Shown one piece after another: positions 25,125 to 33,688 of a DNA stretch of 64,000 bases. The DNA is taken from contig NZ_CP011072.1 in assembly GCF_001190925.1 (NCBI RefSeq), positions 3,224,001 to 3,288,000 of the forward strand, read 5' to 3'. Positions within the stretch are counted from its first letter, which is position 1, and every line of letters begins with the position of its first letter. The translations under genes and the position numbers were made by a program. This DNA is from Azoarcus sp. CIB. Lineage in GTDB: Bacteria; Pseudomonadota; Gammaproteobacteria; Burkholderiales; Rhodocyclaceae. Below the pieces are notes generated by a model. That model searched no databases. It saw nothing but the letters and a program-made list of their open reading frames with translations, and had not been told where the DNA came from.

Positions 25125-26372
25125 ATGCCGCAGATCAGCGTCGACCGCCTCAGGCCGGGCGTATTCATTTCACTGGCCTCGCTAGGCTGGATGGACCATC
25201 CTTTTCTGCTGAACCGCTTCTGCCTCTCGAACGAGAAGCAGATCCAGGCGCTGCGCGAAATGGGCATCACCGAGGTCGAATGGGACCCGGCGCGCAGCAC
25301 GGCGGAACCTCTCCCGCTGCGCACAGCGGATGCTCAGGCGCCGGAGCCGGACTTCGGCACGGCAGCCCTCGCGGGCATGCAGGACGAGAAACGGGTGCGC
25401 ATCGAACGGGTGCGCGAGCAGCGTGAAGGCCTCGCACGGCGCGAGCGTCTGTTCGAGCAGCAGGCAATTGCCGCGGGCGATGTGTTCCGGTCGCTGGTGA
25501 GCCGACCGCAAGACGCGCAGCGGCAGGCCAATGCGCTGGTCGGCAGCTTGGTGGAGAACCTGCTCGGCAACGACAGCATGGTGATCCATCTGGTGAATCA
25601 GAAGAGCCGCGAAGGTGGCCTGGCGTTCCACGCGCTCAACGTCATGGCGCTATCGCTGATGTTGGGCAAGGCGCTGGGACTCTCCGAGGAGGAGATGCGC
25701 CACCTCGGCCTGGGCGCCCTGCTCCACGACATTGGCAAGCAGGAGATTCCGCCGCGCATCCTGCGCAACACGAAACGCACGGGTCCGGAGGAGGATTTCT
25801 ACCGCGCCCACGTGGGCTATGGGATCAAGGCGCTCAGCGGCATGCGCGACTTGCCCGTGCCGGTGCGCAACGTCATCGCCTGCCACCACGAATTTTTTGA
25901 CGGCAACGGCTTTCCCAACCGGCTGGCGGGTGAAAAGATCCCCCGCCTCGCCCGCATCGCAGCCATCGCGAACCGCTACGACAACCTGTGCAACCCCTTC
26001 GACCTGCGCGAGGCCAAGGCGCCGGCCGAGGCGCTGCGCCAGATCTTCCGCACCGAGAGCAAGCACTACGACGAGCAGTTCGTGCAGCTGTTCATCAGGA
26101 CGCTGGGGGTCTATCCGCCGGGCACCTTCGTAGCGCTGTCGAACGGCGGTGTCGGCATGGTCGTCGAGACCAATCCGGCGAACCTCCTCCATCCGCTCGT
26201 GATGCTGCACGACCCGGACATTCCGCGTTCCGAAGCCATGCTCGTGGACCTGCGCGACGCTGACCTGAAGGTGGAAGCGGCGCTGAGCCCGGCGACCCTG
26301 CCGATCGAGACCGTCGAATACCTCGCGCCGCGCGGGCGGCTCGACTACTTTGTGGACGGGAGCAAGAACTGA
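25125..26372 (+). CDS. HD-GYP-type phosphodiesterase with DUF3391 N-terminal domain
   Basis: Predicted cyclic-di-GMP phosphodiesterase or related HD hydrolase of 415 residues. The N-terminal part (ISVDRLRPGVFISL... then WMDHPFLLNRFCLSNEKQIQ) matches the DUF3391 domain often placed before HD-GYP domains. The HD core has LLHDIGKQEIP near 198-208 and HHEFFDGNGFPNRL near 254-267. The family motif GYP reads GFP here. The remaining metal and catalytic positions (HD, HH, D) look intact, so activity is likely, but ligand preference is open. It has no receiver or membrane domain, so the input signal is unknown. Confidence 0.88.
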   Translation: MPQISVDRLRPGVFISLASLGWMDHPFLLNRFCLSNEKQIQALREMGITEVEWDPARSTAEPLPLRTADAQAPEPDFGTAALAGMQDEKRVRIERVREQREGLARRERLFEQQAIAAGDVFRSLVSRPQDAQRQANALVGSLVENLLGNDSMVIHLVNQKSREGGLAFHALNVMALSLMLGKALGLSEEEMRHLGLGALLHDIGKQEIPPRILRNTKRTGPEEDFYRAHVGYGIKALSGMRDLPVPVRNVIACHHEFFDGNGFPNRLAGEKIPRLARIAAIANRYDNLCNPFDLREAKAPAEALRQIFRTESKHYDEQFVQLFIRTLGVYPPGTFVALSNGGVGMVVETNPANLLHPLVMLHDPDIPRSEAMLVDLRDADLKVEAALSPATLPIETVEYLAPRGRLDYFVDGSKN

Positions 26373-26404
26373 GCGTCGTCCGCGGCTGACGGCGCGAAGT
26401 GCGT

Positions 26405-27301
26405 TCAGCCCCTGCCCTGCACGACGCCCGGGCGGCCGGGCAGGCGGATCGCTCCGGTCGCGAGCCCCGTCCCCGCGAGGATCACCGCGCATCCCGCAAG
26501 CATGTTCAAGGTGATCGCCTCGTCGAGCAGCATTGCCCCCCACAGCATGCCGAAGACCGGAATCAGGAAGGTGACGGCGATCGCACGCGCAGGGCCGATA
26601 CGTGCGATAAGGCGGAAGTACATGACATAGGCAACGCCGGTGCAAGCGAACGCGAGCAGAAGAACGGCGATCCAGGCCTCTTGCGCCGGCATCGCTTGCG
26701 GCCAAAACCAGACGGCGAAGGGAGCGAGCACCAGCGCGGCGTAGAGCTGGCTGCCGGTCGCAATCGCCATGGGATCCACGCCCGACAGGTAGCGTTTGGT
26801 GAAATTCGCCGCGATGCCGTAGTTCAGCGTCGCCGCAAGGCAGGCGGCCACCGCCCAGCCCGATCCCCCGGCACGGAACGAAGCCTTGCCCCACACCAGG
26901 ATCAGGACGCCCAGCACGCCAACGAGCAGGCCGACGGTCGCAGGGCCGGACAACCGGTCCTTGAGCCAGACCCACGCGACCACAGCGGCAAACAGCGGCG
27001 ACGTGGCATTCACGATGGATGCGAAACCCGCCGTGACGGACAGCGCGGCCCAGGCGTACAGTACGAAGGGCAAGGCGGAGTTGGTCACGCCGACGAAGAG
27101 CAGCGGTCCGGCCTTGCGCCACAGCGGGGCGAGTTCTCCGCGCCATGCGAGCACGGGCAGCAGCAACAGGGCTGCGAGACCGACCCGAAGCTCGATCAGC
27201 GCCGCGGGGCCGAACTGAGGCGCCGCAACCCGCATGAAGAGAAACGATCCGCCCCACAGGGCGGCAAGGATCAGCAGTTCGGATGCGTCACGCGGTTTCA
27301 T
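26405..27301 (-). CDS. EamA/DMT family transporter
   Basis: Inner-membrane protein of 298 residues with two EamA repeats and about ten hydrophobic helices, beginning [20 protein letters not shown]. The second repeat contains the conserved [20 protein letters not shown]. Members of the drug/metabolite superfamily export amino acids or other small metabolites; the substrate cannot be told here. It is convergent with the HD-GYP gene and divergent from nadC. Confidence 0.9.
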   Translation of the reverse strand: MKPRDASELLILAALWGGSFLFMRVAAPQFGPAALIELRVGLAALLLLPVLAWRGELAPLWRKAGPLLFVGVTNSALPFVLYAWAALSVTAGFASIVNATSPLFAAVVAWVWLKDRLSGPATVGLLVGVLGVLILVWGKASFRAGGSGWAVAACLAATLNYGIAANFTKRYLSGVDPMAIATGSQLYAALVLAPFAVWFWPQAMPAQEAWIAVLLLAFACTGVAYVMYFRLIARIGPARAIAVTFLIPVFGMLWGAMLLDEAITLNMLAGCAVILAGTGLATGAIRLPGRPGVVQGRG

Positions 27302-27402
27302 TTCCGCTCCCGAAAACGTCGGCCCGCCGTCGAGGCACGATTGCCCCGGCCTGCGGCGGAACCGCTAGAATTTCTGTTTCATCATACCGAGCCGTGCCCG
27401 CC

Positions 27403-28251
27403 ATGAACCTGTCACAACAACTGCGCATCGAAATTCAGCGCAATGTCGCCGCATCGCTCGCCGAAGACGTCGGCACCGGCGACCTGACGGCGCGCCTGAT
27501 CGCCGCCGGAACCGACGCCCGCGGCCGGGTGATCACGCGCGAAGAGGCCGTCGTGTGCGGCACTGCCTGGTTCGATGCCGCCTTCGCGGCGCTGAGCTCC
27601 GCCGCCACGATCATCTGGCACGTGCGCGACGGCGACCGCGTCGAGGCAGGCCAGGTGCTGTGCGACGTCGTCGCCAACGCACGGGTGCTGCTCACGGCCG
27701 AACGCACCGCACTCAACTTCCTGCAACTGCTGTCCGGCACCGCCACTGTCACGCGCGGCTTCGTCGACGCGGTCGCGGGCACCGGCGCGAAGATCGTCGA
27801 CACGCGCAAGACGCTGCCCGGATTGCGCCTGGCGCAGAAGTACGCGGTCGCCGTGGGCGGCGGGACCAACCACCGCGTCGGCCTCTACGACGGCATCCTG
27901 ATCAAGGAAAACCACATCATCGCGGCGGGAAGCGTCGCCCGCGTGATGGAGGAAGCGAAGAAGATCGCTCCCTCCAACGTGTTCATCGAAATCGAGGTCG
28001 AAAACCTCGATCAGCTCGAGGAAGCGCTGGCCGCCGGCGCGAAGATGATCCTCCTCGACAACATGGACCTCGCGACGATGCGCGAGGCGGTGCGCATCAC
28101 CGCCGGCCGCGCCGAACTCGAAGCCTCGGGCGGCGTGAACCTGGAGAAGGTGCGCGCCATCGCCGAAACCGGGGTCGACCGAATCTCCATCGGCAGCCTC
28201 ACCAAGGACGTCCGCGCCCTCGACCTGTCGCTGCGCCACATCGAGGAGTAA
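27403..28251 (+). CDS. nadC: Nicotinate-nucleotide pyrophosphorylase (carboxylating)
   Basis: Quinolinate phosphoribosyltransferase, the step of NAD synthesis that converts quinolinate and PRPP to nicotinate mononucleotide. From the ATG at 27403 ([20 protein letters not shown]) it has 282 residues. Signature segments are [45 protein letters not shown] and [20 protein letters not shown], which hold the substrate-binding Arg, His and Lys residues. It is convergent with thrC across a GC hairpin; nadA and nadB are not adjacent. Confidence 0.97.
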   Translation: MNLSQQLRIEIQRNVAASLAEDVGTGDLTARLIAAGTDARGRVITREEAVVCGTAWFDAAFAALSSAATIIWHVRDGDRVEAGQVLCDVVANARVLLTAERTALNFLQLLSGTATVTRGFVDAVAGTGAKIVDTRKTLPGLRLAQKYAVAVGGGTNHRVGLYDGILIKENHIIAAGSVARVMEEAKKIAPSNVFIEIEVENLDQLEEALAAGAKMILLDNMDLATMREAVRITAGRAELEASGGVNLEKVRAIAETGVDRISIGSLTKDVRALDLSLRHIEE

Positions 28252-28253
28252 GC

Positions 28254-28270
28254 GGCCCCGGCGCGGGGCC
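28254..28270. terminator. GC hairpin between nadC and thrC
   Basis: Seven-bp stem GGCCCCG (28254-28260) / CGGGGCC (28264-28270) with a 3-nt loop, in the 39 bp between two convergent genes. No T-tract on either side, so terminator function is only likely from position. Confidence 0.35.
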
Positions 28271-28290
28271 GGGAACCGGTTCCGCGCGCT

Positions 28291-29736
28291 TCAGGCCTCG
28301 AGGTGCTCGACGATGAAACGCTTGACCGCGTCGACGTCGGGCGCCATCACCTCGACCCGCTGCGGCAGCGCCTCGATGCCTTCGAGTTCCGCGGGGCGTT
28401 CGGGCTCGCGGCCGAGGGCCTCGCGGATCGTGTCGGCGAACTTGACCGGCAGCGCGGTCTCGAGCACCAGCAGGGGCACGCCGGCAGGCACGGAGTCGGC
28501 ACAGTCCCAGGCCACCTTGACCCCGTCCGCGGTGTGCGTATCGACCACTGTTCCGTATGTCTCGAACACCTGCTTGATGGTCGCGAGCCGGTCGGCATGG
28601 GTGCTGCGGCCGGAGACGAAGGCGTAATTCCTGGAATCGGCAAACTCGCCGCTGGCAGCAAGATCGAACGTCCCGCCGGCGTCGACGGACTTCCACAGCT
28701 CGGCGACGCGCTGCGGGTTGCGGCCGACGAGGTCGAAGACGAAGCGCTCGAAGTTCGACGCCTTGGAGATGTCCATCGACGGACTCGACGTGACCTGGGT
28801 TTCCGCGGCCTTGCGCGGACGGTACACGCCGGTATGGAAGAACTCGTCGAGAACGTCGTTCTCGTTCGTCGCCAGGATCAGGCGCGAGACCGGCAGGCCC
28901 ATCTGGCGTGCGATGTGGCCGGCGCAGATGTTGCCGAAATTGCCCGACGGCACGCAGAAGGCGACCTGCTCGTCGTTCGACTTCGTCGCGGCGAAATAGC
29001 CCTTGAAGTAATACACGATCTGGGCCGCGACACGCGCCCAGTTGATCGAATTGACCGCGCCGATCTTGTACTTCGCCTTGAATGCGGCGTCGTTCGAGAC
29101 GGCCTTCACGATGTCCTGGGCGTCGTCGAACATGCCGGTGACGGCGATGTTGTAGATGTTGGCGTCCTGCAGCGAATACATCTGCGCGCGCTGGAAGGGG
29201 CTCATCTTGCCGTGCGGGGACAGCATGAACACGGTCACGCCGTGCTTGCCGCGCATCGCATATTCGGCGGCCGAGCCGGTGTCGCCGGAGGTCGCGCCGA
29301 GGATGTTGATCGTCTCGCCGCGCTTGTCGAGCACGTACTCGAACAGGTTGCCGAGGAGCTGCATCGCCATGTCCTTGAACGCCAGCGTCGGGCCGTTCGA
29401 CAGCTCGAGCAGGCCGAAACGGCCCGCTTCCAGCCAGCGCACGGGCGTGATGTCGGCCGCGTTGTCGCCGGGGCGGACGAAACGATAGACGTCGGCGGTA
29501 TAGGTCTTGTCGCAGATCGCCTTGAGGTCGGCCGCGGGGATGTCGGTGATGTACTTCGACAGGATCGCGAAGGCGAGATCCGCGTAGGACATCCCGCGCC
29601 ATGCGTCGAGTTCGGCACGCGTCACCTGCGGGTAGGTCTCGGGCAGGTACAGGCCACCATCGGGCGCGAGACCGCCAAGCAGGATGTCGCAAAACTCGGG
29701 ACGGGCGGCGTGGCCGCGGGTGGACAGGTACTTCAC
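28291..29736 (-). CDS. thrC: Threonine synthase
   Basis: PLP enzyme that converts O-phosphohomoserine to threonine. The 481-residue protein begins MKYLSTRGHAARPEFCDILL, the typical N-terminus of the long (fungal/proteobacterial) class. The PLP lysine is K121 in LAFKDMAMQLLGN, and NILGATSGDTGSAAEYA holds the phosphate-binding loop. It is the last gene of alaA-hom-thrC, 136 bp after hom with a hairpin between. thrB is not in the window, so homoserine kinase is encoded elsewhere. Confidence 0.97.
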   Translation of the reverse strand: MKYLSTRGHAARPEFCDILLGGLAPDGGLYLPETYPQVTRAELDAWRGMSYADLAFAILSKYITDIPAADLKAICDKTYTADVYRFVRPGDNAADITPVRWLEAGRFGLLELSNGPTLAFKDMAMQLLGNLFEYVLDKRGETINILGATSGDTGSAAEYAMRGKHGVTVFMLSPHGKMSPFQRAQMYSLQDANIYNIAVTGMFDDAQDIVKAVSNDAAFKAKYKIGAVNSINWARVAAQIVYYFKGYFAATKSNDEQVAFCVPSGNFGNICAGHIARQMGLPVSRLILATNENDVLDEFFHTGVYRPRKAAETQVTSSPSMDISKASNFERFVFDLVGRNPQRVAELWKSVDAGGTFDLAASGEFADSRNYAFVSGRSTHADRLATIKQVFETYGTVVDTHTADGVKVAWDCADSVPAGVPLLVLETALPVKFADTIREALGREPERPAELEGIEALPQRVEVMAPDVDAVKRFIVEHLEA

Positions 29737-29775
29737 GGGCAGATCCTTAAATGGGTGTGTTCGTCAGAGGACGAA

Positions 29776-29813
29776 AGGCACGGCGACGCGGAAGTTTCCG
29801 CATGCGGCCGTGC
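29776..29813 (-). promoter_or_regulatory. Nested hairpin between hom and thrC
   Basis: Outer arms GGCACGGC (29776-29783) and GCCGTGCC (29806-29813) enclose a second perfect hairpin GCGGAA-GT-TTCCGC (29787-29800). On the minus strand it is followed by TTTCGTCC. It sits between co-directed hom and thrC, where it could attenuate read-through or separate the two messages. Confidence 0.5.
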
Positions 29814-29872
29814 CTGCCGTCGCGCCCGCGCCCGCGCCCCGGAAGATCGACGCGCGGGTCCGCACGGGGCGA

Positions 29873-31183
29873 TTACTGCAGGTTTTCCATGCGCAGGCGC
29901 GTGATCCTGCCCTGCACGACGGGAAGCGCCTCGATCTTTGCGATTGCGGCGTTGGCGTTCTTCTCGACCGTTTCATGCGTCAGCATGATGATGTCGGTCT
30001 GGAACGAGCCCTCGGGGGCTTCCTTCTGGATCATCGCCTCGATCGAGATGCCGCTGTCGGCAAGGATGCGGGTGATGTCGGCGAGCACGCCCGGCTTGTC
30101 CTCGACGCGCATGCGCAGGTAGTAGGAAGTGATGACTTCCTCGATCGGCAGCACCTTCAGGTCGCGCACCTGGTCCGGCTGGAACGCGAGGTGCGGCACG
30201 CGGTGCTCTGGGTCGGCGGTGTGCAGGCGGGTGACGTCGACGAGGTCGGCGATCACGGCGCTGGCCGTCGGCTCGGCGCCGGCGCCCTTGCCGTAGTACA
30301 GGGTCGCACCCACCGCATCGCCGTGCACGACGACGGCGTTCATCGCACCCTCGACGTTGGCGATCAGGCGCTTGGCGGGGATCAGGGTCGGATGCACGCG
30401 CAGTTCGATGCCTTCCGGGCGCATGCGCGAGATGCCCAGCAGCTTGATGCGGTAGCCGAGTTGTTCAGCATAGGTGATATCGACGCTGTCGAGCGCGGTG
30501 ATGCCCTCGACGTGGGCGGCGGAGAACTGCATGGGCACGCCGAACGCGATCGCGCTCATGATCGTGGCCTTGTGCGCCGCGTCGATGCCCTCGATGTCGA
30601 AGGTCGGGTCGGCTTCGGCGTAACCGAGCGCCTGCGCTTCCTTGAGGACGTCGGCGAACGGCAGGCCCTTGTCGCGCATCTCCGACAGGATGAAGTTGGT
30701 CGTGCCGTTGATGATGCCGGCGAGCCACTGGATGCGGTTGGCCGAGAGGCCTTCGCGCAGGGCCTTGATGATGGGGATGCCGCCGGCGACCGCCGCCTCG
30801 AAGGCGACCATCACGCCCTTCTTCTGCGCGGCGGCGAAAATCTCGTTGCCGTGCACGGCAAGCAGCGCCTTGTTCGCGGTGACGACGTGCTTGCCGTTCT
30901 CGATCGCCTTGAGCACCAGCTCCTTCGCGATGCCGTAGCCGCCGATCAGCTCGACGACGATGTCGATCTCGGGATCGGTAACGACGGAAAAGGCGTCGTC
31001 GGTGAGGCGCGGGCCGGGGCCGGCGACTTTGCGCGCGAGTTCGAGGTTTTTGTCGGCCACTGCAGTAATGCGGATCGGGCGACCGGCGCGACGGGTAATT
31101 TCCTCCTCGTTGCGTTTCAGAACGGTGAAGGTACCGCCACCGACGGTACCGATGCCCAGCAGGCCAACATTGATCGCTTTCAT
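29873..31183 (-). CDS. hom: Homoserine dehydrogenase
   Basis: NAD(P)-dependent reduction of aspartate semialdehyde to homoserine. The 436-residue monofunctional form has the N-terminal dinucleotide fold (GLLGIGTVGGGTFTVL), catalytic-domain motifs (ANKALLAVHGNEIF, GIINGTTNFILSEM, EADPTFDIEGIDAAHK) and a C-terminal ACT domain from about 350 (YLRMRVEDKPGVLADITRIL), which normally senses threonine. It follows alaA by 45 bp and precedes thrC. Confidence 0.97.
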   Translation of the reverse strand: MKAINVGLLGIGTVGGGTFTVLKRNEEEITRRAGRPIRITAVADKNLELARKVAGPGPRLTDDAFSVVTDPEIDIVVELIGGYGIAKELVLKAIENGKHVVTANKALLAVHGNEIFAAAQKKGVMVAFEAAVAGGIPIIKALREGLSANRIQWLAGIINGTTNFILSEMRDKGLPFADVLKEAQALGYAEADPTFDIEGIDAAHKATIMSAIAFGVPMQFSAAHVEGITALDSVDITYAEQLGYRIKLLGISRMRPEGIELRVHPTLIPAKRLIANVEGAMNAVVVHGDAVGATLYYGKGAGAEPTASAVIADLVDVTRLHTADPEHRVPHLAFQPDQVRDLKVLPIEEVITSYYLRMRVEDKPGVLADITRILADSGISIEAMIQKEAPEGSFQTDIIMLTHETVEKNANAAIAKIEALPVVQGRITRLRMENLQ

Positions 31184-31228
31184 AAGAACTCGTTGAGTTT
31201 TGTCTTCAGATGGGTGAAACGGAGTGCT

Positions 31229-32527
31229 TCAGGTGCCGTGACGCTTGCGATAGCTTTCGAGGAAGCGTGCGACGCGTCCGATCGCGTCGCGCAGGTCGTC
31301 TTCGTGCGGCAGGAACACAAGACGGAAGTGATCCGGGTGCGGCCAGTTGAAACCGGTGCCCTGCACCAGCAGCACGCGCTCCTGCTCGAGCAGCTCGGCG
31401 ATGAAGGCCTGGTCGTCCTCGATGGGATACATCCTGGGATCGAGCTTCGGGAACATGTACAACGTCGCCTTCGGCTTGACGCAGCTGACGCCTGGGATGG
31501 CAGAGATCAGCTCGTAGGCGAGGTCGCGCTGGCGGCGCATGCGCCCGCCCTCGGCGACGAGATCGTCGATGCTCTGGTAGCCGCCCAGCGCCGTCTGGAT
31601 CGCGAACTGCCCCGGCACGTTCGCACACAGGCGCATCGAGGCGAGCATGTTGAGCCCCTCGATGTAGTCCTGGGCGTGGCGCTTGTCGCCGCACACGACC
31701 ATCCACCCGGCGCGGTAGCCGCAGGATCGGTAGTTCTTCGACAGGCCGTTGAAGATGATGGTCAGCACGTCCTCGGACAGTGCGGCCATCGACGTGTGGG
31801 TGACGCCGTCGTACAGAACCTTGTCGTAGACCTCGTCGGCGTACAGGATCAGGCCGAATTCGCGCGCCAGATCGATGATGCCGCGCAGGATCTCGTCCGG
31901 ATACAGCGCGCCGGTCGGATTGTTCGGGTTGATGACGACGATGGCGCGTGTGTTCGGCGTGATGCGGGCGCGCATGTCGTCGAGGTCGGGCAGCCAGCCG
32001 TTGGCCTCGTCGCACAGGTAATGAACCGGACGGCCGCCGGACAGGCTCACGGCCGCGGTCCACAGCGGGTAGTCCGGCGCGGGGACGAGCACCTCGTCGC
32101 CGACGTTGAGCAGCGCGTTCATCGCCATCACGATCAGCTCGGACACGCCGTTGCCGATGTAAATGTCCTCGATCGTCACACCCTTGATCTGCTTCTGTTG
32201 GGTGTAGTGCATCACCGCCTTGCGCGCCGCGAAGATGCCTTTGGAATCCGAGTAGCCCGCCGAGTTCGGCAGGTTGCGGATCATGTCCATCTGGATTTCT
32301 TCAGGGGCGTCGAAGCCGAACGCGGCGAGGTTGCCGATGTTCAGCTTGATGATCTTGTGCCCCTCGTCTTCCATTTGCTTGGCGCGCGTGAGGACCGGAC
32401 CGCGGATGTCGTAGCAGACGTTGGCGAGCTTGGCAGACTTGCGGACCTGCGGGAGCCGCGGGGCTTCGGGCTGCCCCTTCGTTTGTTCGGGCGGGACAGC
32501 AACCCGCAGTTTCGGCTCGACGCTCAT
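31229..32527 (-). CDS. alaA: Alanine/glutamate-pyruvate aminotransferase, AlaA-like
   Basis: Class I/II PLP aminotransferase. The ATG at 32527 (MSVEPKLRVAVPP) has GGAG five bases upstream and gives 432 residues; an ATG eight codons earlier lacks one. The PLP lysine is K264 in FNGLSKNYRSCGYRAGW, and IVVINPNNPTGALYP holds the PLP-phosphate region. The C-terminal half closely follows E. coli AlaA (for example MLASMRLCANVPGQFAIQTA and LLVQGTGFNWPHPDHFR), so alanine synthesis from pyruvate and glutamate is the best guess. Placement before hom-thrC is a common betaproteobacterial order. Confidence 0.93.
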   Translation of the reverse strand: MSVEPKLRVAVPPEQTKGQPEAPRLPQVRKSAKLANVCYDIRGPVLTRAKQMEDEGHKIIKLNIGNLAAFGFDAPEEIQMDMIRNLPNSAGYSDSKGIFAARKAVMHYTQQKQIKGVTIEDIYIGNGVSELIVMAMNALLNVGDEVLVPAPDYPLWTAAVSLSGGRPVHYLCDEANGWLPDLDDMRARITPNTRAIVVINPNNPTGALYPDEILRGIIDLAREFGLILYADEVYDKVLYDGVTHTSMAALSEDVLTIIFNGLSKNYRSCGYRAGWMVVCGDKRHAQDYIEGLNMLASMRLCANVPGQFAIQTALGGYQSIDDLVAEGGRMRRQRDLAYELISAIPGVSCVKPKATLYMFPKLDPRMYPIEDDQAFIAELLEQERVLLVQGTGFNWPHPDHFRLVFLPHEDDLRDAIGRVARFLESYRKRHGT

Positions 32528-32641
32528 CGCACTCCGTCCTTTCTTTCGCATGTTCCACTCCGCGCCGGACTCCCGGCGCGCCGTCGGCCCCGTGCCGCAC
32601 GGGCATGCAGCTGCCGGTGGGCCGGAAAACCAAAAGAATGT

Positions 32642-32678
32642 ATCTTATCCAAGCCTGTATCCCCCGGCAATTTTGCCG
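32642..32678 (-). promoter_or_regulatory. alaA-hom-thrC promoter with a palindrome over the -35 box
   Basis: On the minus strand -35 TTGCCG (32670-32665) and -10 TAAGAT (32647-32642) are spaced by exactly 17 bp, about 115 bp before the alaA start. The -35 box is one arm of a perfect palindrome CGGCAA-TT-TTGCCG (32665-32678), a candidate repressor site. An 8-bp hairpin CGCGCCGG/CCGGCGCG (32561-32580) lies in the leader. Confidence 0.6.
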
Positions 32679-32692
32679 ACCGAGCGAATCCC

Positions 32693-33070
32693 ATGAAACT
32701 GAACCTCCAACAGAAAGCCGACCTCAACGTCGTAACCGGCTACGGCACAGACCACCTGATGATCAACAAGGCGCGGCACGACGGCAGCACGCTGGTCACT
32801 GCCGACCGCATCGTCGCCAATTGGGCGCCGGGCGGCCTCGCGGGCCTGAGCGCCGACGATTTCGCCGTGGTATGCGAGCTGAGGCCCGAAGTGGTTCTCA
32901 TCGGCACCGGGAGCCGCCAGCGCTTCCCTACGCCGCAGGTGCTGCGCCCGCTGATCGAGGCACGCATCGGCTTCGAGATCATGGACTTGCCGGCGGCCTG
33001 CCGCACCTACAACATTCTCGTCGCCGAGGGGCGCTCCGTCGTGGCCGCCCTGCTCTTCGACTCGGACTGA
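32693..33070 (+). CDS. Mth938/DUF498 domain protein
   Basis: Small soluble protein of 125 residues (MKLNLQQKADLNVVTGYGTD...) with the DUF498 fold seen in Mth938 and mitochondrial NDUFAF3. Conserved parts are LRPEVVLIGTGSRQRFP and a C-terminal TYNILVAEGRSVVAALLF. The mitochondrial relative helps assemble respiratory complex I; the bacterial role is not defined. It is divergent from alaA and 114 bp upstream of bcp on the same strand. Confidence 0.88.
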   Translation: MKLNLQQKADLNVVTGYGTDHLMINKARHDGSTLVTADRIVANWAPGGLAGLSADDFAVVCELRPEVVLIGTGSRQRFPTPQVLRPLIEARIGFEIMDLPAACRTYNILVAEGRSVVAALLFDSD

Positions 33071-33183
33071 GGACAGGGGCGCTCCCGGAATACCACCGGC
33101 AGCGCCATCCGGATCACGCAGCCGTTGTCATTCCCCCGGCTCCTCCGCTACGCTGATTGCGACAACCGACAACGGAGAGCCCC

Positions 33184-33648
33184 ATGAATACGACAAACAC
33201 GGCGTCCGCGGCCGACTTCACGCTCCCCGCGACCGGCGGCGCGAGCGTCACCCTCTCGGCACTGCGCGGGCGCAAGCTCGTCCTGTACTTCTATCCGAAG
33301 GACAACACCCCCGGCTGCACGAACGAGACCGCCGACTTCCGCGACCACCACGCGGAATTTCAGGCCGCCGGCTGCGACGTCTTCGGCATTTCGCGCGACA
33401 GCCTGAAGTCGCACGAGAACTTCAAGGCCAAGCTCGACCTGCCCTTCGAGCTGATCTCCGACGCCCAAGAGGCGGCGTGCAACGCCTTCGGCGTCATCAA
33501 GATGAAAAACATGTATGGAAAGCAATCGCGCGGGATCGAGCGCAGCACTTTCGTCATCGACTCCGAAGGTGTCGTCCGGCGCGAGTGGCGCGGCGTGAAG
33601 GTGGCCGGCCACGCGCAGGAAGTGCTGGATTTAGTGAAGAGCCTGTAA
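33184..33648 (+). CDS. bcp: Thioredoxin-dependent peroxiredoxin, Bcp type
   Basis: Reduces hydrogen and organic peroxides. The 154-residue protein has the peroxidatic Cys C45 in NTPGCTNE and the usual LVLYFYPKD strand. Position 50, where E. coli Bcp carries its resolving cysteine, is Ala here, so this member must work by a one-Cys mechanism or use another of its cysteines (AAGCDVFG or EAACNAFG). GGAGAG lies before the ATG at 33184. phoH follows 41 bp downstream. Confidence 0.95.
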   Translation: MNTTNTASAADFTLPATGGASVTLSALRGRKLVLYFYPKDNTPGCTNETADFRDHHAEFQAAGCDVFGISRDSLKSHENFKAKLDLPFELISDAQEAACNAFGVIKMKNMYGKQSRGIERSTFVIDSEGVVRREWRGVKVAGHAQEVLDLVKSL

Positions 33649-33688
33649 TACTCCCGTTCAACCCGACGACCCGAGCTTCAACCACGCC

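Noticed and set aside
25017-25134. ATGCCGCAGA repeated at 25017 and 25125
   Set aside because: A 10-bp chance repeat between the end of nnr and the start of the HD gene; no structure or further copies seen.
29684-32600. Long plus-strand frame preceding the Mth938-like gene
   Set aside because: Only its last 125 codons (from 32693) form a family-like protein; the rest is antisense to thrC, hom and alaA.
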